IMG/VR virus record: IMGVR_UViG_3300017963_000391
Coordinates: 1-43,667 of that record
Source of the DNA: a virus
Length of the DNA stretch: 43,667 nt
Reading direction: 5' to 3' (one strand)
Numbering within the stretch: position 1 is the first letter of the stretch; each line of letters starts with the position of its first letter. Under the pieces are notes generated by a model. The model searched no databases. It had not been told where the DNA came from and worked only from the letters and a program-made list of their open reading frames with translations. Of this stretch, positions 24,808-33,063 are shown in pieces. Both the position numbers and the translations under genes were made by a program.

Positions 24808-26259
24808 TTATAATTCTGCGTCAGCTGTCCACTGCCATGCTATATATTGCGTACTTGCCGTTAAAAGAGGCCCACAATTACCACTTGAGCCTTGATTATA
24901 TATGCCAGATATACCAGTATCTGCTGAGTGGGCCATGCTAGTGGTAACTGCAGACACAGATGAAGCGGTACCGACTAACGAATAATACTCTACTGTTGGG
25001 GTCTTTCGCATTTCTACGGGGTATCTCACGGGAACCCAGTGTCCAGCTAAAGCTGATGCATACCTATTAGCGTATGCACCTACGCTTGTGGACGAGCCTA
25101 CAGCTGTTGCTAACGAATAGCTTTTACTGAAGTAACGTTGGCACATAGCAACCTCTTCAGCCAGGTGTCTGGCTACAAATGGAGTAGCTACAGAGCCCTT
25201 TTCCAGCTTCAAACTGGCAAACCGAAACGTGGTATTTTGATGGCCGATACTACCTGACCGTACATCATACGTTGATCCAGCCGATAGCCAGATAACCATC
25301 CCCATATTATTGTCAGTTCCGATCGTCTTACCGACAACCGATGGTACGTCGAACGTGATGCTATGGTTTTCCCATACAGCGTCTGCACAGCTGATAGTGC
25401 CACAGTGGGTAAATACTGCAGTGGACCCACCTGATCCGAAGTTCTGCCCAATCTCTATCCCGAGCGTAACAGCGCCGGTCATGTAGGACCAAAAGGATAG
25501 TGTGAGCGTCTCACCGGCGTACTTCGTGACATCCTCAATTTTCTGCTGAATCAGGGCATAATCGCCGACGTTAGTTTTACCAGAGACCGTATTAGTCACG
25601 TAATAGCTTGCACCCGTAGCCATGAGTTCAGCCTGAGTCTGATTGAGGGCAAGTCTTTGTGTACTCTGTGAGCCACCAACGAAATCAAACTTCCAGCGGT
25701 CTGCGCTACCGTAGCCAGAGGTGGTCTGGCTAGTTGCTCTCTGCCAGATATCGAGGTTACCGTTAATAAGTATGTTAGCGTTGGCCTTTTGGTCAACGTA
25801 AGTTTTAACAGCTTTTTCGGTAGGAACAGCTGTATCGCTATCTCCAGCCATGGTGCCGTCAGTAGAAAACTCTGTAGGTACAGCACCGCTTCCCCCTAAC
25901 TCTAGCGAGGCTGCGGTAAGTGCTCCATCGACAACAGCTGCACCATCTACGTTTAAGTCACCGTCGATGTCAGCATCGTTTTGGACAGACAGGTTGTTCC
26001 CAACTGTCAAATCGTACGAATATACATCTTCCAGAACCCACGCACCAGTACCCGTAGAATTAGAGTCCGGGATAATAAGGTCCGGACTAGACTCCCCTCC
26101 TGCTTCACTAGCATCGTACTTATAAAAGGTTACCAGATCAGTACTAGCATCAATGACGAGAGCTATATTACCATCTTCTAGCGCGGTGTGATTGATATCA
26201 TCAAGGGCACCAGCAACGCCGCCAGTTAGTTTATTTGCGGCAAATATTTGTTTAGCCAT
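24808..26259 (-). CDS. Tail adhesin 2 (receptor-binding-like, paralogue of the next gene upstream)
   Basis: 483 residues, starting MAKQIFAANKLTGG after TAAGGAT. The N-terminal ~80 residues (with HTALEDGNIA) resemble the collar-like part of the upstream paralogue and probably attach to the tail. Next comes a low-complexity beta region (about 85-120), a VPTEKAVKTYVDQKANANI helix (trimerization-like), and then the NGNLDIWQRAT...DRWKFDF block (about 164-190), which in phage fibre proteins begins a carbohydrate-binding-type domain. The MCQRYF segment also recurs in such proteins. It likely binds a surface glycan. I rejected an upstream extension that runs into the neighbour. A beta-structured C-terminus ends in ADAEL, as in the paralogue. 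Confidence 0.85.
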   Translation of the reverse strand: MAKQIFAANKLTGGVAGALDDINHTALEDGNIALVIDASTDLVTFYKYDASEAGGESSPDLIIPDSNSTGTGAWVLEDVYSYDLTVGNNLSVQNDADIDGDLNVDGAAVVDGALTAASLELGGSGAVPTEFSTDGTMAGDSDTAVPTEKAVKTYVDQKANANILINGNLDIWQRATSQTTSGYGSADRWKFDFVGGSQSTQRLALNQTQAELMATGASYYVTNTVSGKTNVGDYALIQQKIEDVTKYAGETLTLSFWSYMTGAVTLGIEIGQNFGSGGSTAVFTHCGTISCADAVWENHSITFDVPSVVGKTIGTDNNMGMVIWLSAGSTYDVRSGSIGHQNTTFRFASLKLEKGSVATPFVARHLAEEVAMCQRYFSKSYSLATAVGSSTSVGAYANRYASALAGHWVPVRYPVEMRKTPTVEYYSLVGTASSVSAVTTSMAHSADTGISGIYNQGSSGNCGPLLTASTQYIAWQWTADAEL

Positions 26260-26270
26260 AGTTGTTATCC

Positions 26271-27677
26271 TTATAGTTCCGCGTCCGCATACCAAGGAAA
26301 AGCACAACCAACAACAGTTGCGCCACCTCCACTAGTCCCGAGATTGACTACCGCACGTACACGATTAACTGCACCAAATGTCAAGGAATTATTATTACCA
26401 TAGTATGTAACAGTACCATTAGTCATCGATGGTGTATATCTCATCCGGCCAGCAAATTGTATCGTGTCATATGTAGTAACGGCTGTAGACGTAGCCCCAA
26501 TTCGTACTTGATAATTACCCCTTTGATAGTATCGCTCGCACATAGCTTCTTCCTCGGCAACCAACCGAGGCACATACGGAGTAGCCACTGAGCCAAGTTC
26601 TACCTTTGCTTGGGCAATCGAGAAAGTGTCTGCTTGACTACCAAGTGAGTCTGTATCAGCATTAAAGGACGTGCCTGCAGAGCACCACAGTTCGATAGCC
26701 AGAAAATCGTCGTCACCGGTCCCTAAAGTTTTACCTGACACAGATGGTAAAGTAATCGTGGTCGAATATCTGGCCCAGCTTGTAGTGGTTGTTATCTTCT
26801 GACCAAGGGTTCTCACTGAAGAAGATGGAGATCCACCGGTACCGAAGTTTTGCAGCGCAGTTATGGACATGTCACTACCTCCAGCTGATTTCGCCCAAAA
26901 GGAAATCGTAATGTCACCACCAGCGCCACTCTCCACGCTCTCAATCCTTTGTTCGATAATAGCGTATCCACCAGTACCAGCTGCACCGCTTGTAACGTAT
27001 TGAAGATAGAACTCTGGATTGTTTGGGACATCAGTTTGACCAAGTGTGAAGCTCTGTTGAGTGAACGTCCCTGAGACAGTTCCTAGTTCATTGTACCATC
27101 TGTCAGCAGAACCATACCCGTTAACGGCGTGCGTCGTAGCCCTTTGCCAGATATCGAAATTACCATTTATCAGGAGATTTGCCTTACTCGGCATATTTTG
27201 ATCTACGTACTGCTTAGTAGCTTGCTCTGTTGGTACAGCAGTATCAGAGTTTCCAGCTAGAGTTTCATCAGTGGATATCTCGTCTGCTGTTGCACCCACT
27301 CCACCTAGTTGTAAATCAGCGGCCGTAAGAGATCCAGTCACACCAACATCGCCAGCGGCACTAACATTTCCAGTTAGAGTAGATGTTCCGTCAACAGTAA
27401 GGGTTCCTTGGCTGTCTAGGGTAGCACCCACGTATCCTTCTAGGATCCAAGCCCCTGTTCCAGTACTGTTATCATCTGGGATAATGACATCTGGACTAGA
27501 CTCTGGATTAGTAGTGTTATTATTAGACGCGTTATATTTATATGTATACGTCTTATTATCACTACCCTGAATAGCAATCGCGATATTACCATCTTCGAGG
27601 GCAGTATAACTAATGTCATCCAGAGAACCAGATACACCACCTGTCAGCCTGTTAGCTGCGAATATCTGTTTAGCCAT
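26271..27677 (-). CDS. Tail adhesin 1 (receptor-binding-like)
   Basis: 468 residues, MAKQIFAANRLTGG. Same layout as the downstream copy: attachment-like N-terminus (1-80) with YTALEDGNIA, beta region, VPTEQATKQYVDQ helix near 148-160, then NLLINGNFDIWQRAT (167-181) opening a beta-rich domain with Trp and Gly. The end of the domain has MCERYYQR. The two paralogues share the N-terminal attachment part and several linker motifs, but their C-terminal recognition parts diverge, which suggests duplication followed by specialisation for two receptors. It is separated from copy 2 by 11 bases. Confidence 0.85.
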   Translation of the reverse strand: MAKQIFAANRLTGGVSGSLDDISYTALEDGNIAIAIQGSDNKTYTYKYNASNNNTTNPESSPDVIIPDDNSTGTGAWILEGYVGATLDSQGTLTVDGTSTLTGNVSAAGDVGVTGSLTAADLQLGGVGATADEISTDETLAGNSDTAVPTEQATKQYVDQNMPSKANLLINGNFDIWQRATTHAVNGYGSADRWYNELGTVSGTFTQQSFTLGQTDVPNNPEFYLQYVTSGAAGTGGYAIIEQRIESVESGAGGDITISFWAKSAGGSDMSITALQNFGTGGSPSSSVRTLGQKITTTTSWARYSTTITLPSVSGKTLGTGDDDFLAIELWCSAGTSFNADTDSLGSQADTFSIAQAKVELGSVATPYVPRLVAEEEAMCERYYQRGNYQVRIGATSTAVTTYDTIQFAGRMRYTPSMTNGTVTYYGNNNSLTFGAVNRVRAVVNLGTSGGGATVVGCAFPWYADAEL

Positions 27678-27837
27678 TCTTCCTTACCGCCTTTATTTGT
27701 CCACTAGATACGAACACTTCTTTATTTGGTTCTCGTTTAAGTTTATTAGGGCGTCTAGCCGGTTCGAAGTCGATCTTCTCCCCGGCTTTAATCTTATCGC
27801 TTATCCTCATCCACTCATCGGTCATAAGTTTCTTCAT
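27670..27837 (-). CDS. Small basic hypothetical protein, 55 aa
   Basis: The ATG at 27837 overlaps the stop of the 923-residue gene as TAATG with AAGGA just upstream, so it is translationally coupled. The product is polar and basic, with a Pro/Arg-rich centre (EPARRPNKLKREPNK) and no hydrophobic helix. Its last seven bases overlap the next gene. It may be a tail chaperone or a minor component, but nothing specific is seen. Confidence 0.65.
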   Translation of the reverse strand: MKKLMTDEWMRISDKIKAGEKIDFEPARRPNKLKREPNKEVFVSSGQIKAVRKNG

Positions 27838-30608
27838 TAGTAATCCTTCCGTGTCACATCGAACTGGACACCCCACATAATAGGTTGCATACCTTTGGGA
27901 GTAGAGGCACTAGAGTACACGAACTTAAAGCTGTGCGCCCATCCAGTCTCGTTAAAGATGTTCGTAGCCCTTACTATACGAGTATCACCACTCTGGCTGA
28001 TGTCGATAGATTCGGGACTATCGGCGTTAAAGAAATAACCGTCCTCCCCAGAGGATGTTGTTATACCTTCACTAACGTCTACATCTGTGAATGCGAAGCC
28101 GACACTACTGCTTTGGCTATAACTCGCAGACACATCGATGAAGTTTACAATAACACCAGTCGCAGCATTAGTATCCACATAGTGAAAATAGTTTACGTCT
28201 GTGTTATTCTCATTAGTTCTTTTACAAACGAACTTAAGTCGACGTATTCTAGTAATATCCCATTCGGATCCACTTGGAAATATATCAGCTGTTTGAACTT
28301 CGTTATCAATATTAGACCCGCCCCAACTAGTACCAAGCTCGAGTTGAACCATCTTACCGATAAGAGTTCCACCATAGATATATTGATCGCCGTTTACCGC
28401 GCTTACTCTCCAACCGCACTGGATTCTATCACCATTACCGGTATCTTTCCGGAACCATTTCTTCCTAACTAGGTCGTACACTAGCCACGTATTTAGGGTC
28501 GTAGAGTTAGCTGTCGGAATGAGCATGTTATATTCTTTATAACTAGCATCAAACCATCCCTTAGAAATATTTAACGCGTCGAAGTTAACCGCGTTATTAT
28601 CATTTGGATCAAAGTATTCTTCGACACCACGAATAGGATACAGCACCGCTCCATCAAACATCATTGGTCCTGAGTTAGATACAAATATAGAGACGTTTCT
28701 TTGAACGTCTTCACCGAGCTCGAAACCAACCTCAGCTGTAACTAGACTTTGAGGTGCAGGGCACCCAATAGAATACGATACTGGAAATAGTTGATAGTCT
28801 ATCGGACTATCGCCAGTTAACAGATACAGTTCACTATTCTTGAATATAGCTAACGAGCTAAATAAGTTAGAACCAAACCTGTTGTAAAGCTGGCTCGCAC
28901 ACGTTATGTATTCAGACCCACCAACGTAGATACTCTGGAAGCCGTCAAGACTAGAACTATCGCCATTAAAAATATCCGGTGCGTTATCAACACTAAAGTC
29001 TATCCTATTACCCTCGTTTCCCTGAGAGTAATTACAAAGAAACAACTTAGATTTATACTGTGTCGGAAACTGAAATGTAGGTATTGATCTCTGAAACGGA
29101 ATACCAGTAATTAAATCAATTACCACATCTTCGGTAGACTTACCAGAAGTTGCATCCGTTAGAGTAGCACTAACCTTTATTCTGTACGAGTAACCACTAG
29201 TACCAAACACAGACAGCCGCTTTTCATCAGAGGGAGGATTCCACGTAATGTTACCGGTCTGCGCCATGGTTATTGAACCAGAGGCCGTACCGTCCACCCA
29301 ACCGTGCGTACCAGATGTTAGGTTAGTCCAAGCGGTTCCGTTCCAATAGGCCATTGTCATAGTGGACGTGGCCTTATTAATAAGATTACCAAGCATTACA
29401 AATCTAATACCAGCCATTGGCTCATCAAACGATAGGTAGAAATTATCGCTGGATGTCATACCGTCCATAATCGCGCCAACAGGTAGAATAGGCGTAGAGC
29501 TTTCCGCTACTTGTAACGTGTAGTCCTCATAAGCCGTCGCACTTTGATCGTAGAACTGTGCCTGAATCGGAGTTCTGTAGATACCATCCCACACATTAGT
29601 AGGTGTTTGCATAGGATAGTCAACAGTAACTTCGTATATCTCAGCATTGCCAGTATTAAGATAAACTTGATACGCGTACAGGTATCTATCCTGGAAGTGA
29701 TGCAATTTAGCTACACTTACAGTAGAGTCAAACGTTATCGTTCCGGTTTGAGCCAGAGCAATACCAGTACCAGGATCCGTACCATCAGAGGGATTGGTTA
29801 CCGCTTGATACGCGGTTCCATCCCAGTATTTTACAGTAAGGGTACTAGAGGACGTATTAGCCGTCTTTACGTAGAACTTAATACCTTGTATAGGACGTGT
29901 TGTAAGAATAGTCATATAGTCATAGGTGGTACCTAAATCTACTATATTACCGCTATCCTGTAATGAATTAATTAGTTCATCGGTTACATCGATCGGCGTA
30001 GCCTCCGCCGCATCGCTAGTTGTGAATGCACTACCTATCGTAGCCTCAGGGCCGCTATACAGAAGGACTTCCTCTCCGTTAGCCATGGAGACATTTTCGC
30101 CTGGAGCCTTAGAGAAACGTTGGATGAGATCTACACTAGAGTCCTCATGTAAGTAGTCCGGTTTAGTTCCAGAACTCTGCGTACCTATGCCAGTAGCAAA
30201 ATCACCAGTAGTTCCAATAGCTGTGTTATTAAGATATGTACGACCTTGTCTTGTTGCAGGATCTACCGCACATACTAATATGTGAGATTCGATCGTACGT
30301 CCCTGTGTAACGAGGTGCACACCACCTTCTATGCTAGTGTACGTAGCGATTCCTGTACTGTTCCTGAACGTGTACCCATTCACACCTTCGATTGCGCCGT
30401 CGTTATACCTCATATTAACGAGGTCTTGAAAGTTTTCCCCACCGATTAGAGTAGCGTCTACCGTAGGTACCCATCGCCCGTTGAACGGAAACATGACCTC
30501 GGCTTGCTCTACATCCGCAATTCCCTCAATATCTAGTAGCCCCCTAAGAGCTTCGAGTCTCGGCTCTATATTAGAGGCTTCTTGTTCCGGCGATACGTTT
30601 TCGGTCAT
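27837..30608 (-). CDS. Tail nozzle-like/tail tubular protein B-like structural protein, 923 aa
   Basis: Its place directly after the adaptor genes and before the adhesins is that of T7 gp12 or P22 gp10-type nozzle proteins, which continue the tail channel and carry fibres. The sequence is almost all beta: polar, Thr/Ser/Asn/Gly/Asp-rich, without cysteine-rich motifs or hydrophobic helices. Two internal repeats share a KYWDGTA or AYWNGTA core flanked by LAQTG or MAQTG segments (about 250-290 and 410-450), probably duplicated Ig-like insertions. YLLTGDSP and MFDGAVLYPIRGVEEYF in the second half match typical nozzle-type segments. The ATG has a weak ribosome-binding site and lies two bases from the previous gene. 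Confidence 0.75.
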   Translation of the reverse strand: MTENVSPEQEASNIEPRLEALRGLLDIEGIADVEQAEVMFPFNGRWVPTVDATLIGGENFQDLVNMRYNDGAIEGVNGYTFRNSTGIATYTSIEGGVHLVTQGRTIESHILVCAVDPATRQGRTYLNNTAIGTTGDFATGIGTQSSGTKPDYLHEDSSVDLIQRFSKAPGENVSMANGEEVLLYSGPEATIGSAFTTSDAAEATPIDVTDELINSLQDSGNIVDLGTTYDYMTILTTRPIQGIKFYVKTANTSSSTLTVKYWDGTAYQAVTNPSDGTDPGTGIALAQTGTITFDSTVSVAKLHHFQDRYLYAYQVYLNTGNAEIYEVTVDYPMQTPTNVWDGIYRTPIQAQFYDQSATAYEDYTLQVAESSTPILPVGAIMDGMTSSDNFYLSFDEPMAGIRFVMLGNLINKATSTMTMAYWNGTAWTNLTSGTHGWVDGTASGSITMAQTGNITWNPPSDEKRLSVFGTSGYSYRIKVSATLTDATSGKSTEDVVIDLITGIPFQRSIPTFQFPTQYKSKLFLCNYSQGNEGNRIDFSVDNAPDIFNGDSSSLDGFQSIYVGGSEYITCASQLYNRFGSNLFSSLAIFKNSELYLLTGDSPIDYQLFPVSYSIGCPAPQSLVTAEVGFELGEDVQRNVSIFVSNSGPMMFDGAVLYPIRGVEEYFDPNDNNAVNFDALNISKGWFDASYKEYNMLIPTANSTTLNTWLVYDLVRKKWFRKDTGNGDRIQCGWRVSAVNGDQYIYGGTLIGKMVQLELGTSWGGSNIDNEVQTADIFPSGSEWDITRIRRLKFVCKRTNENNTDVNYFHYVDTNAATGVIVNFIDVSASYSQSSSVGFAFTDVDVSEGITTSSGEDGYFFNADSPESIDISQSGDTRIVRATNIFNETGWAHSFKFVYSSASTPKGMQPIMWGVQFDVTRKDY

Positions 30609-30610
30609 GA

Positions 30611-31240
30611 TTACTCTATCCTAAATAGCCGTGAAGGTTGAACGCCACGTTGTAGACTATCTTGTCTAGCAAACGCAATGTTATTAATATAGTTCTGATA
30701 ATATATTTGCGCCTCTTGATATTGACGCTCTCTCATCTTAGCCTTAGAAGCAGCGAAGAGAAAGATGTGGGGTTGATATTCGTACGGGATCATAGTTATA
30801 TCATCAGTACGTTTAGCGAAATACAACGTAACAGTCTGACCATCTTCAGTTGCGCTTGGAGTTGGACCAATGTGCACAGTGAATTGGGTAGAGTTATAGA
30901 TATCAAAATAGTACGACGGAGTCTTAGTAGTCGCAAGTGCACGGGCGTTGTGCCCTTTTATTTGTTCGTACGACACACGCTGCAAAGCAACTCCATTATA
31001 CTCCGCATGGACAACTCTAATAGCATCATCAATTTCACTACTAGCACTAGTAGTATAAATCGTTGTTCCTGACGATAAAGTAATAGTATCTCGTTTAGTG
31101 TGCAGAAGGGATTTTTCAGACCAGTCTAGGCATCCTTGTTTAATCCACTCTTCAATGTCGTCGTCGCTCCAGAAAGCGGGCGTATCCTCATTAATGAGAG
31201 TCCGTATTTCTGTAGTAGCGGAACTAACTGTATATGCCAT
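30611..31240 (-). CDS. Tail adaptor protein (gp4/gp11-like), 209 aa
   Basis: The ATG at 31240 lies one base after the stop of the preceding adaptor gene. The start (MAYTVSSATTEIRTLINE) followed by FWSDDDIEEWIKQGCLDW (about 22-40) fits the helical N-terminus of phage head-tail adaptor proteins (P22 gp4 or T7 gp11 type, phage adaptor gp24 family), which form a ring below the portal. The rest alternates beta strands and a C-terminal helix (EAQIYYQNYINNIAF). It shares the plan of the neighbouring 206-residue protein, suggesting two stacked rings or a duplication. A longer start would run inside the neighbour. Confidence 0.75.
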   Translation of the reverse strand: MAYTVSSATTEIRTLINEDTPAFWSDDDIEEWIKQGCLDWSEKSLLHTKRDTITLSSGTTIYTTSASSEIDDAIRVVHAEYNGVALQRVSYEQIKGHNARALATTKTPSYYFDIYNSTQFTVHIGPTPSATEDGQTVTLYFAKRTDDITMIPYEYQPHIFLFAASKAKMRERQYQEAQIYYQNYINNIAFARQDSLQRGVQPSRLFRIE

Positions 31241-31241
31241 A

Positions 31242-31862
31242 TTAAAAATCCAATCTATAAGTTTTCTTTTTCCAAGTACGATTAACAACATCGTGTTTTA
31301 CAATGTTATCAAAGATCCTTGCATACGCAGCATCGGCTTGAGTAGGGTTCTTGTACTTCTTGGATTGACAAAGAAGAACAACAGCTTCCCTTAAAGCGTC
31401 GTCGTATTTTCCGTCATACGGCATATCGTTAGTTTCAGCAGTTAATACTGTAGATGCCTTATCATAGAAACAAGTAATCGTATAGTCTTGGTCTGCCGCT
31501 ACTTCAAACCTAATGTAATCTCCATCGTGACACCAGAAGTTAGGTTCTGCCGAATCGGTTGATCTGAACTGTGCCCGATAATAAATATCCATGATGTCTA
31601 GGTTTTCTTTACGATCTTGTTCAACCCAAACCTCTCGAATGTTAAGTGCACCAGTTGGGACTGCAGCGGTGCTACCCCCAGTAGATAGAGTTGTGTCGCC
31701 TTTGTTAAGTGTTTGGTCAGAATTGTGTGCCATTAACGTATAGTCCAGCGTCTTAATCGCCCTGTTCAGATAATGAATCATAAGTTCAGAATCGAAATCT
31801 ATATCGCTGTAGTTACGTAAATCGTAACGCACACCATTTAAAACGCTAGATACTAGACTCAT
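31242..31862 (-). CDS. Tail adaptor protein, first copy, 206 aa
   Basis: An N-terminal helical region (about 5-45, including DFDSELMIHYLNRAIKTLDY) leads into beta strands with DNIREVWVEQDRKE-like segments and then a C-terminal helical part (YDDALREAVVLLCQSKKYKN). This is the usual pattern of podovirus adaptor/tail tubular A-type proteins. It follows a terminator-like hairpin (31881-31898), so its expression is set apart from the capsid genes. It precedes a second adaptor and the nozzle-like gene, as in P22-like tail modules. Confidence 0.72.
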   Translation of the reverse strand: MSLVSSVLNGVRYDLRNYSDIDFDSELMIHYLNRAIKTLDYTLMAHNSDQTLNKGDTTLSTGGSTAAVPTGALNIREVWVEQDRKENLDIMDIYYRAQFRSTDSAEPNFWCHDGDYIRFEVAADQDYTITCFYDKASTVLTAETNDMPYDGKYDDALREAVVLLCQSKKYKNPTQADAAYARIFDNIVKHDVVNRTWKKKTYRLDF

Positions 31863-31880
31863 AGTTACTCCATATAGAAA

Positions 31881-31898
31881 AGGGGCCCGAAGGCCCCT
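31881..31898 (-). terminator. Hairpin terminator after the 196-aa gene
   Basis: On the minus strand, AGGGGCC/GGCCCCT (seven pairs) closes a TTCG tetraloop, followed by TTTTCTATA. It lies between the 196-residue structural gene and the adaptors, and probably attenuates transcription into the tail genes. Confidence 0.85.
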
Positions 31899-31904
31899 GT
31901 AGAA

Positions 31905-32495
31905 TTAAGATAGTGCAGGGTGACCGTACAGACGAATGATTAGCTGACCAGCGTTGTACACACCAGTTGTAGCAGCGGTGTCACCTTCCACTAGATATAG
32001 ATAGTCAGTAGACGTAAGTGCACAAGCTTCATCGACAAATACGCCACCTTTAACGTGAGTACCAAGGGCGATCTCAGCAGCACCAGCAGCACCATCGTAG
32101 GCTAGAAGAGCCGACGTGTTACCAGCGATATCGATATTGGCCGTGATAGTGGCTGTACCTTGACCGGGAGCCTCAACACAAATGGCCTCAGCCCGATATA
32201 CAATACCGTGCGTAGACTCTACATACTGATCAATGTAAGCGGCTCCACCAGCAGCCAAGCCAATGACATCATTAGCGGCGTCACCCTTACAGGCTAGTCC
32301 AGTAAGGTCAATCTGATACTCGGTAATAATATCTGCCCCTAGAGTATACTGATACTTTCTGGGAGCAACACCGGTTCCCTTTGCACCAGCACCGGTAGAC
32401 CAACCATAATACTTCGAGTGCTCTTTACCACGGAAGTCAGCACTACGGAGGGTCCGCAGTGTGTTGCATTTGATATTAGAAATTCTTTTACCCAT
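31905..32495 (-). CDS. Putative capsid-associated structural protein, 196 aa
   Basis: It lies just downstream of the major capsid gene and its 150-residue neighbour, between two hairpins, as is common for abundant small capsid decoration or head-fibre proteins. The first 45 residues are basic. The rest is rich in Ala, Gly and Thr with beta-type alternation (ITANIDIAGNTSALLAYDGA, VYNAGQLIIRLYG). No known family is recognised. The ATG is preceded by GAGAGGA. It could also be a neck protein; the inference rests on position and composition. Confidence 0.7.
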   Translation of the reverse strand: MGKRISNIKCNTLRTLRSADFRGKEHSKYYGWSTGAGAKGTGVAPRKYQYTLGADIITEYQIDLTGLACKGDAANDVIGLAAGGAAYIDQYVESTHGIVYRAEAICVEAPGQGTATITANIDIAGNTSALLAYDGAAGAAEIALGTHVKGGVFVDEACALTSTDYLYLVEGDTAATTGVYNAGQLIIRLYGHPALS

Positions 32496-32527
32496 TGTTA
32501 AATCCTCTCATGTGATTAGACACTTAA

Positions 32528-32544
32528 GGGGGCTCGAGGCCCCC
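32528..32544 (-). terminator. Hairpin after the 150-aa gene
   Basis: GGGGGC/GCCCCC around a TCGAG loop, flanked by TTAAG/CTTAA-type bases on both sides. On the minus strand the tail is TTAAGTGTC, less U-rich than a strong terminator, so it may be partial, tuning expression between the 150- and 196-residue genes. Confidence 0.6.
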
Positions 32545-32556
32545 ATTTAAGAGTTA

Positions 32557-33009
32557 TTAGGTGTACAGATCGTCTTCTCCAGGAGCGACTAGGATCTCAA
32601 GGCGGACTTCAAGAGTACCGTCGTCGACGGCAGCAGTGTTGAAATCGAACCAAATGAAACCATCTGCAGAGATAAGGATCGGTGTACCAGCCACCAGAGT
32701 ATCCATCGCTGTCCAAGCGGTAGCTTGGGTAGATAGATCGATAGCGGTGTCTAGTTCAGTACCATCCTCAGCAGTACCGATATCCAGAGTAGCGGTAGAG
32801 GTGGAAGCCACCGGCACACGAGTGTGACCGTTAACTAGTTGCCAACCGTTACCCAGTTTAAGAACCTTCCAGTTATCGCCAGCAGCGGCAACCGGGGTCT
32901 TGGAAAAGTCAATCTTAATCCGGACAACGTTAAGGCCGGGGTAAATGTTCCCACCCAGTACCTCAAGTTGACCAGTCGGATTAGTCTTGTCATAAGTAGT
33001 TCCAGCCAT
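32557..33009 (-). CDS. Putative capsid decoration/structural protein, 150 aa
   Basis: A small, acidic, beta-rich protein directly downstream of the major capsid gene, ending at a hairpin. It has many Ala, Thr, Val and Asp residues and Ig-like strand spacing (LNVVRIKIDFSKTP, STATLDIG, LISADGFIWFDF). This is the usual site and composition of decoration or head-fibre proteins that bind the capsid surface. AAGGAG precedes the ATG. Family not recognised. Confidence 0.72.
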   Translation of the reverse strand: MAGTTYDKTNPTGQLEVLGGNIYPGLNVVRIKIDFSKTPVAAAGDNWKVLKLGNGWQLVNGHTRVPVASTSTATLDIGTAEDGTELDTAIDLSTQATAWTAMDTLVAGTPILISADGFIWFDFNTAAVDDGTLEVRLEILVAPGEDDLYT

Positions 33010-33063
33010 TTTTAAATCTCCTTATTGTTAGGGTATGAGGTTGCTATAAATTCTTATCGACGC

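Noticed and set aside
26260-26307. Extended N-terminus of adhesin 2
   Set aside because: The extra 16 residues overlap adhesin 1's end; the shared MAKQIFAAN start at 26259 matches the paralogue.
27885-28472. A 195-codon plus-strand frame inside the nozzle-like gene
   Set aside because: Antisense shadow with no recognisable domain or start signal.
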